A DNA stretch of 64,000 nt from Patiria miniata (taxonomy: Eukaryota; Echinodermata; Asteroidea; Valvatida; Asterinidae): the NCBI RefSeq assembly GCF_015706575.1, contig NW_024037056.1, forward strand, positions 10,677,176 to 10,741,175. Reading direction: 5' to 3'. A model generated the notes under the pieces. It made no database searches, was not told the DNA's origin, and was given only the letters and a program-made list of their open reading frames with translations. Position 1 is the stretch's first letter; each line of letters starts with the position of its first letter. Of this stretch, positions 56,987 to 64,000 are shown piece after piece. Position numbers and translations under genes: made by a program.

Positions 56987-57276
56987 TCAGCTTGTCGTTG
57001 CCTTGTTCACATTGATCCCTCTCTGGCTACCTCGGTGCTTGGCATCCCCCGCTCCTTTTTCAACTGCTCCGCCCCTCGTGGTTCGACCCTTCTTTTCAGT
57101 GCTCAGTTTTCTCTTGGGCTGGGTCTGCTTCTTGTCTATTGGGGGCGCTGTTGTAATGGTCGGTGATGATGCATTGTGGGTCGTAGAAGGGGAGAGGCGG
57201 TCGGGTCTGACGAAGATTCCATGCTTGGGTCTGCAGGTGAAATAGCGGACGCCCTGGACACAGCCATTGTGCTTGC
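56987..57276 (-). CDS. CAP-Gly gene last exon
   Basis: Starts GKHNGCVQGVRYFTCRPKHG, completing CAP-Gly, in which GKNDG is the usual tubulin C-terminus-binding motif; here it is GKHNG. A Lys/Arg/Thr-rich tail of about 60 residues follows to TGA. The acceptor is CAACTAG|GCAAGC. Confidence 0.88.
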
Positions 57277-60200
57277 CTAGTTGCAGGAGAAAAAAGGAAA
57301 TTTTACAACGAACTCAACACAAAAGTGAACTCCCTCAGAAGGCCCAAGACAGAGATAAACTCAAAACTTTTCTAGACCTCTTTTCGAACATCTTGTCGAA
57401 CATTTAAGTTCAATTAATCTCCAGAATTTTGCCAAATTTACATTAAAATGAGCTATTTGAACTCAACATTAAGGACTTGATCTCCAAAACTTACCTACAG
57501 CGCTGTCCAAAGCTACCCCAACCCAAACGCCAGGGCGGAAGGTTGTATTCCCGACAAACTTCACCACCCCATGCCTGGACCCGCCGACCTCAACTCGCTT
57601 GCCAACATCCAGCCACGTTGGGGTCTCACTGCCGGTGCTCTTGTAGGACCCGTCCTGCCGGCTGTCGTAAGACCCGAAGCTAAAGGTGTCATCCAAATCG
57701 CTGGCGGAGGTCCCCGTCAGGCAGTCGCTGTCCGTCAGCGAGAGCCGAGACGAGGCATCGTCATCCTGTGGTCTAGATGGTGCCTCAACTGGACAGGGAG
57801 ATGGAGGGAGCTCCTCAGGAGATGCGTGAGCATCTTGAGATGATTTTAGATCATCCCAGGATGTCAACAGGTTATTGTTGTCAGTGTCTTGAAGCAAGAG
57901 CTCTGAGGGTCGGTCGAGGGAAGCATGAGTCGCTGAGTCTGAGTGATCAGTTTTTCGCAACAACTGGTGATTGATTGGAATTGGTTTGCTGCCAGTAACC
58001 TCCTCAGGTTCCAGATCACTCTGGGCTTGTACAGCTTCTCCGAGAGTGTGGTCTGATGCACTACACTGGATGGCGGATCTCGTATCTAAAGCATCCATCG
58101 TTAATTCCATGGGTTCTGGGTCTTGTGTCTCCAGTCTCTCTGACTCATCAGTTTTATCAAGAATTTCTGTGGGTCCCAAGAATACCTGCTCACCTGGCGA
58201 CAGCAAGGGGTGAACCCTACAGACCTTTGGAGACGTCAAGTGACGTTGAAACTTGGATCCAGAATCAACTTTTTGTCTTGGCGATGCACGATTGATATGG
58301 ATGCTTTCAGTTTGAACACTGTTTGAAATTTCAGCAGTGGTCACTGAAACCTCTGAGGCTTTATTGGTAGCACTTCTCTCCGAATCATTTGAAGCTTTTT
58401 GGGCAGAGATGCCATCGTTCTTGTGACTCTGTTCTGAATTTTCTGGATGCTTTTCATTGCTTTCTAGATTAGAGTGATTTCTTGGGGTTTCATTCACACA
58501 CAAATTTGATGAGTTCTCAATAAAGTCAGGGACTCTAGGGGTATCTTCTGAGGAGCTCTGAGAATCGTTCTGTTTCTGTGGTGCCTCCAGCTCCTCAAAT
58601 ACGGACCATTCATCGTCAAAGTTTACTACATCATGTTGGAACAAGCTGGGAAGCGACTTGTGCAACTCTTGCTCCTGTGGCAAGAGCAGCGACATTTCTA
58701 GATCTTCGGAAAAAGTTCTCCTCTTGAAAGACTCACTCTCTGAATTCAAATTGGCTCCTTGTAAATACTCAGTGGCTTTATTTCGGCAGGGCTGAAAAAG
58801 AGTAGAATGGGAGGCAGGATTTGGTTGCAGAAGGGGGATAGACTTTTGGAAGCTAGCGGCAGAGCCTTCTGGAGCTCTCCTCTGAAGTCTTAGTTCGGCA
58901 GAGCCTCCAAGATTAAGGCTAAGAAATAATGAATCTTCTGTTAGATTCTTAGGATCCCGAACGAAATCTTGGAGTGGCCGTTGGTCTTGTGTGCTCAACT
59001 TAGAAGGGATTGTCGTTGATAGTGGATCTCCAGACACGGATGACGAAGAGACTCTTCTCCGGGGGATTGGATGGTCTTCCAGAGAATCAAGGCGTACAAC
59101 ACCAAGAGGGTCAAAAACAGGCAAAACATCCGATGGGGGTTTGATTTGGTCAGATTTCATGATAACTGAGGCGCCATGATCCTGTGCCCTTTCAAGACTT
59201 TCCGACTCTCGGGTTGAATCGTCAAAATTGATAAGGAAATCTGAAATATCTGTCCTTGGTGAGAAGATGTCGGTCCTCTTCGATCCCTTCCTAGGGGTGG
59301 ATGTTTGGTAAGTCTGAGCCCGTTCTTCGAAAGAACCATCCAGATGGAATCCTTCAGCAGATCCATTATTCATCTGCAACTGCTGGCCGCTCACTCTCAC
59401 CGGCTCGTTGCCGATGGTGAAGTTCCTGGGGTTGGAGATCTCAGAGGACTCCTCGAAGGACATCCTGAAGACGCCGTCTGCGAGGTCTGCCGAATCTTGA
59501 TGATCGCTGGGGAGGAGACGAGGGAGGGAATGACGCTGGCGAGGCTGCTGCTGCTGCTGAGAGGAAGACTGCGAGTGGAGCTGACTGGAGTTACCATGGT
59601 GATGAAGACTGTCTTCTCCTCGGTCAAGCTGTGGGAAACATTGACATTAAAAATAACAGCAGCAGGACTGTAATGTGCCACAAGGGTGCTCGTGACTAAG
59701 TGGCAGATTCTACATTTCGAAGTGGTTTGGCTGTGTTGTTTTGTCAGATTACAGTGATGGCGTATGAGCATTTCAATACCACAATTTACAACAGTTCTCA
59801 TGGTTGTGCACTGTTAACCTTTTTTAGATATGGTGGACAAATAGGAGGTGCTATTTAGAGAGGGTAAAGCACGTGCCCAATTACAACCATTCCAAATGCT
59901 GCCCTTTTGGGGGAGAATTCTTAATTAAACAGACGGTTCCTTGAGGTTACCTTGAGGTAACTCGGAGGTTGGACAGCCATGCATACACGCAATGCATTCA
60001 TGAATATTCGTCTTGAGTGCTGGGTAAACTTCAGGGCTGCCAACTTTGAGTAAGAGGCGAGGGTATGAATTTGTCGACAGAGATTTATAATAAGACTTGC
60101 AAGCGCAGACCGCGAAGCCCTAATGACACTCTGTGGTGCGATCTGAGGGAATTTCTTACCACTCTAATCAATTTTTTTGAGCAAAAGATCATCATTTAAA

Positions 60201-62366
60201 TATTGTTTTCGAGTTTTATTTATTTATTTGACAGTTTGACTAGACACAGTGCTTGCTTGACATTATGATCTGACTGCTGGTGACTAGCCTGCGTTAAAAG
60301 TATAGCACGTGTAGTGAATTTGACTGTCCGTCAGCGTAGTGGAGTCACCAACTTCAAGTCCGAGTCCGAGTCTCGAGTCGTAAGCCTTGCGTCCAAGTCT
60401 CGAGTCACAAGCATCGAGTCCGAGTCCGAGTCACTTGTTCTTAGTTGTTCACCAAACTAATCAAACATTTTAAAAATTATTTTCCAATCATCCATTCTGT
60501 CTTTTCAGTAAACCCCAGTGTATATAGTTTACCTTGTGTGTGTACATGTTGTTTAGACCCAAAATGTGTTTTCCTTTTAATTCCCATCTCTAAAAACCCT
60601 CCTCCCATGATACTGGACATTTTTTGGCATGACACCGGGCCCTGGTGCTCCTCGTGCAGGCGCTAGGCGTGCGTGCACGGCCCCTGGACACGATTTTCTG
60701 CAGCACCGTGTTTTGTCCATGGAGTAAACAAGATTGCTAGGTTCATCGCACAAATACTACAAATATAGTCACCAAGCTCGAGTCCGAGTCATCATGGTCG
60801 AGTCCGAGTCATCATGGTCGAGTCCGAGTCCGAGTCATTTTCCAATGTGACTCGAGTCCGAGTCACGAAAAATGTGACTCGAGTCCGACCCGAGTCCCAG
60901 TCCTGGACTCGAGTCCTACAACACTACTGTCCGTGACTGCTTAAATAGCAGGAGGGAATAAAGAGAAACTGTGCGGTACCTAAGAAAATCCTGAGTTACC
61001 TCGGGGTTCAACCTCGAGTCAGCCTGTTTAATTAAGAACTCTCCCCTTATTGTGTCCACCGTAACATCTCAAAGAAGACTAACGGTGTGAGGGTTAATAG
61101 TAGTTAACCATGAACAATGAACAATTTTATTGCATACTACACCAAAGCTTCAGTATTTTACATTTATATACCAGTTCAAAAACAAAACAACTTTAAACGT
61201 GGGTACTTCTATTTTTATACAAAACTCACAATTGATCATCTTCAGCTGCATTTTGCAAGTCCTGCACAAAAATTTCAAACACTACAACCACAAAAAAAAA
61301 GGAGCAAAATGTTCCAACAAAGTTCACGACATACCATGGACACACACAGAAGGGTAGATGCTACATGTACAAGCTTCGACGTGCCTGGTGGTGAGTGGTC
61401 AAAAAACTGGATGTTAGTACTACAGAATAGAACTTGGGGTTAGCATTAAATTTGCAAAAAAAAATATCAAAAAGGTGAAAAAGCTATCCACACCAATGCA
61501 AAACAAGAACAGAGCATGTGCACAAAAAGTACATCAATGCAATACAAGCATGCCAAAAAAGAATTGAATACAGGTCTCAAGATTTGTACAAAATGCTTAG
61601 TCCATCATCTGCACTTTCACATTAATTTACATCAATCAAACTCAATTTCTCCTTTTCTTTTTAGTTCTGTTAAAGTTTGCATAAATGGTTTTATTAAGGC
61701 AATGCAGAGACAAGAGAGAAGAAATCCCTTCTATTTATTAAAAATAATGTATGTCAAAAAGCAGGTTTTGTTAAATATTTCCAACACCCAGGTTAACTTG
61801 CCTTTACGAGTTCAACTTCAACAAATTTCAGAAAAATATATTTTCTCTGATCAATAAAAGAAGAAAGGAATTCAACATTCAAAAACAATTTCATAACATA
61901 CTGTAAATTTCAGCAACACCAGGTTAGGACACCAAACTTAAAAAAACTCACAATAGCATTCCAATTATTTGGCCGAAAAACCTACCTTTCGTTTACTGGC
62001 AGTGTCCATTTCCCTGCTCTGCTCTTCCCGGACAGGCCGCAAGGGCTTGACCACTTTGCTAAAGGGCGAAGGTCGCAATCCCACCGGACTGCTGAGGTAG
62101 ACGTGGGGAGATAAGCCGGGGCTCTGCGTCGGGCTCATGCCGACGAATTGATGATGCTGAGGACTACTGCCATAGGGGCTACTACTGTAGGAGTACACGT
62201 TGTAGACGTCCGGCTGGTACGCCGCGTAGGGGATGTACGTGTTCTGGTCCGTGAGCAGGAGAGAACGTGGTCGGGCTGGCTTGGCGGCAAGGTACTGGAC
62301 GGGACCCCCCATGGAGCCGGGGGAAGGGTTGGGGCTGAGGTTGCGTAGGCTCTCCGAGCGGATTAA
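56987..62366 (-). CDS. C-terminal part of a CAP-Gly protein, KIF13/kinesin-73-like (5' end outside window)
   Basis: Three exons join in frame: 62366-61986, 59628-57495 and 57276-56987, 934 codons before TGA (56989-56987). The product is a long Ser/Pro/Asp/Glu-rich, probably disordered tail followed by a CAP-Gly domain near the end (GVVKFVGNTTFRPGVWVGVA and VRYFTCRPKHGIFVRPDRL) and a basic tail. A C-terminal CAP-Gly after a long tail fits KIF13B/Drosophila kinesin-73, plus-end microtubule motors; the opening exon LIRSESLRNLSPNPSPGS is also compatible with a KIF13 tail. CEP350 is an alternative CAP-Gly-near-the-end protein but fits less well. The motor domain would lie to the right of the window, so this identity is provisional. 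Confidence 0.6.
57495..59628 (-). CDS. CAP-Gly gene large penultimate exon
   Basis: 2134 nt open throughout (711 codons). Begins LDRGEDSLHHHGN, a poly-Gln run of five, then a Ser/Thr/Asp/Glu-rich stretch with no recognised domain. It ends with WLDVGKRVEVGGSRHGVVKF and VALDSAV, the first half of CAP-Gly. The acceptor CCCACAG at 59629 keeps the frame with the exon before and adds 55 codons upstream of the first Met. Confidence 0.88.
60340..60925. repeat. CGAGTCCGAGTC degenerate repeat clusters
   Basis: Two clusters (60340-60435 and 60775-60925) of CGAGTCCGAGTC and ACTCGAGTCC units in the CAP-Gly gene intron, related to 24830-25015. The sequence between them is unique-looking. Confidence 0.8.
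61986..62366 (-). CDS. CAP-Gly gene exon (third from last)
   Basis: 127 codons, phase 0 both sides, acceptor CACACAG|TTAATC and donor AAG|GTAGGT. Rich in Pro, Ser and Tyr (PYAAYQPDVYNVYSYSSSP), ending LRPSPFSKVVKPLRPVRE and SKRK. No folded domain is seen. Confidence 0.85.
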
Positions 62367-64000
62367 CTGTGTGAGAGGGAATCAGGGGGAAGGGGGGGAA
62401 TTGGGGATTTGGGAAGTCGGTTGGGGGTTATTAATAAAAGAAACCATACAAAGGGATCTGTGGGTGTATACATACACATGCAGTATGGTGCAAGTGTGTA
62501 TGTGGGGTACCACACATGTACGTCATAACATTCAACACGACATAAATCAAAATTGATGATTTGTTTTGAGGAAAATAAACACATTTTAAAGAAATAAAAA
62601 TAGCAACAAAATTACAACAATTATGTCATACAGATATTGATACATGTACAATTGCAGGCAATAAGCACAAAATGATTCACAATCGACGCGGCCAGACACA
62701 AAATGCAATCAAAATGCACATCGAGAGACAAAAAGTGAAATGATACAAATGTGTTTCCATGGTGACGGTAGAGTGGTATTTTGTTTCCATTTGTTGGGAT
62801 TGATTGCAAAAAAAGAGAGAAGATAAAGAAGAGAAGAGATGGAAAAAGCGGAATTAGTTAAGGAAGACTCGGCATTCTGGATAAATTAGGGCTTTGATTT
62901 TTACTGAGATTTGATTTGTTTCACTTTCCCTCATGTTTTGGACGACTTTTTTCCTTTAAGGTAGGGTAGATCATTTGTAATTTGTGCATTTATTTCGTTT
63001 GAAGCAACAAAAGTGCTCAAAATCTAAAGATGGGCGCTTAACAACTAACCTGATGAAGTTTTAGCTCTGTAAATGCTGTATATTCCGAGAAAACAATATT
63101 CTAGGATCTCGATTTCAATTCAAAAGTTGCAAGTCATGTTTGGAATTGCGCCTGAAATCGGCGTCCAGGAAACGTTCTCATTCAGCTGATTGCAGCTACG
63201 TGATGTCACGCACTGAACCGACGAATAATAGCAACTGCACGCGTGTGCGTCGTGTCAACGATTGTGTGCACCCATTCACAGAATCACCGAATTACAAACC
63301 AACTACTAACAGAATTTCCAAAAATGCGTTGCTTGACGCATCTTTGGATATGGACTTCTTTTATTGTTTTCTTCAAAATGACAGCATGCCAGAAAGAATA
63401 ATTTCACAGGGAGTTTATCGCCATAAACCAAGTAAGCGTTTCAACAGTAATTTCGTCAGTTACTTTTTGGATAGCTGCAAATGATCTACTCTTACTTTAA
63501 CTTTGTGGCAAAAACAGTATTTGGGAATCAAATCTGATGCCAAAAATTTCTAAATATAAGGTGTGGCTTCAATCATTAAAAAAGTTGGGGGAAAATCGTC
63601 ATGAAGCGAGTGAAGTTTGTGAAAAATGTTTGACGAACAAAATGTCCATCGACATATGAAGTGAAAGACACTTTTTTTTCATTCAATGCTAAAAAAAACC
63701 CCAAAGACACAAAACTTTTAAGAATCTCCATCATGTGTTATTTTATAAAGAAGGGCACCGTGAGGTATGAAATTATGGTTGCTATGGTAACAGCAAACAG
63801 AGAGTTATTCAGTGAGACTGCGGCCGAGTCGCCGAAGGGAAGAAAACCGACCGCGGGAGGCGGGAAGGAGGTGAGAGAGGGGGGTCAGGCACGAGGGGCG
63901 ATTCTGATGATTAGATTATTGATTAGTATTGATTGTTGGAATCACGGGGGACAGAGAGAAAGAAAAAAGAGATGGGTGTTAGCTTTCTCTGTATGTAATA
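62367..64000. other. Right edge: intron of the CAP-Gly gene, no secure exon
   Basis: Holds the family-A MITE copy 2 and a GC-rich patch at 63815-63900. The next upstream exon of the minus-strand gene was not found; the patch has an open minus-strand frame but no good donor. Confidence 0.45.
62960..63496. mobile_element. TTAA-flanked MITE, family A copy 2
   Basis: TTAA (62956-62959 and 63497-63500) bracket an element whose interior aligns with 307-809 (shared TTCGTTTGAAGCAACAAAAG, AACTAACCTGATGAAGTTT, AGAAAGAATAATTTCACAGG). Ends GGTAGGGTAGATCATTTG and CAAATGATCTACTCTTAC. A 114-codon frame inside is not credible as a gene because copy 1 does not preserve it. Confidence 0.78.

Noticed and set aside
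63140..63484. 114-codon frame near the right edge
   Set aside because: Inside the family-A TTAA MITE; the copy at 307-809 lacks the frame.
63815..63895. GC-rich minus-strand open patch as an upstream exon of the CAP-Gly gene
   Set aside because: An acceptor-like AG is present but no GT donor in a compatible phase was found, and the composition alone is weak evidence.

Overview
The window is animal nuclear DNA: AT-rich, with short coding exons, GT-AG introns of about 0.1-3 kb, and many small DNA transposons, tRNA-like SINEs and minisatellites. The proteins look like those of a deuterostome or other marine invertebrate. An echinoderm is my best guess, at low confidence, because nothing in the sequence names the clade. 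No bacterial, viral, rRNA or CRISPR feature is seen.

Four protein-coding genes were assembled exon by exon from open frames, splice signals and remembered family similarity. (1) Minus strand, 13586 to 1489: a Staufen-family double-stranded-RNA-binding protein, 13 exons, about 734 aa. (2) Plus strand, 18676 to 28239: an FBXO16-like F-box protein, 8 exons, about 380 aa. (3) Plus strand, 30997 to 50851: a complete mismatch-repair ATPase MSH6, 29 exons, about 1372 aa, with every exon junction in frame. (4) Minus strand, 62366 to 56987: the 3' part of a gene whose product ends in a CAP-Gly domain, most like a KIF13/kinesin-73 heavy-chain tail. Its upstream exons lie beyond the right edge. Staufen and FBXO16 are divergent across a transposon-packed 5-kb spacer. 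FBXO16 and MSH6 are tandem. MSH6 and the CAP-Gly gene converge across about 6 kb. The four proteins act in unrelated processes (mRNA localisation/decay, ubiquitin ligation, DNA mismatch repair, microtubule transport), so this is ordinary gene neighbourhood rather than a pathway cluster.

Non-coding DNA is full of non-autonomous elements with readable ends: TTAA-flanked (piggyBac-type) families, 9-bp-duplication foldback (Mutator-type) elements, 8-bp-duplication hAT-type elements, TA-flanked mariner/pogo-type elements, SINEs, and a decayed non-LTR retrotransposon tail.

The most unusual signal is a recurrent pattern in all three complete genes: short exon edges, together with their splice site and adjoining intron, have been duplicated locally. 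It is seen at Staufen exon 1 (donor x4), FBXO16 exon 6 (donor x2), MSH6 exon 25 (donor x3), MSH6 exon 27 (decayed acceptor copies) and MSH6 exon 8 (acceptor copy caught inside a foldback element). Minisatellites and transposons also often begin within about 10-30 bp of a splice site.
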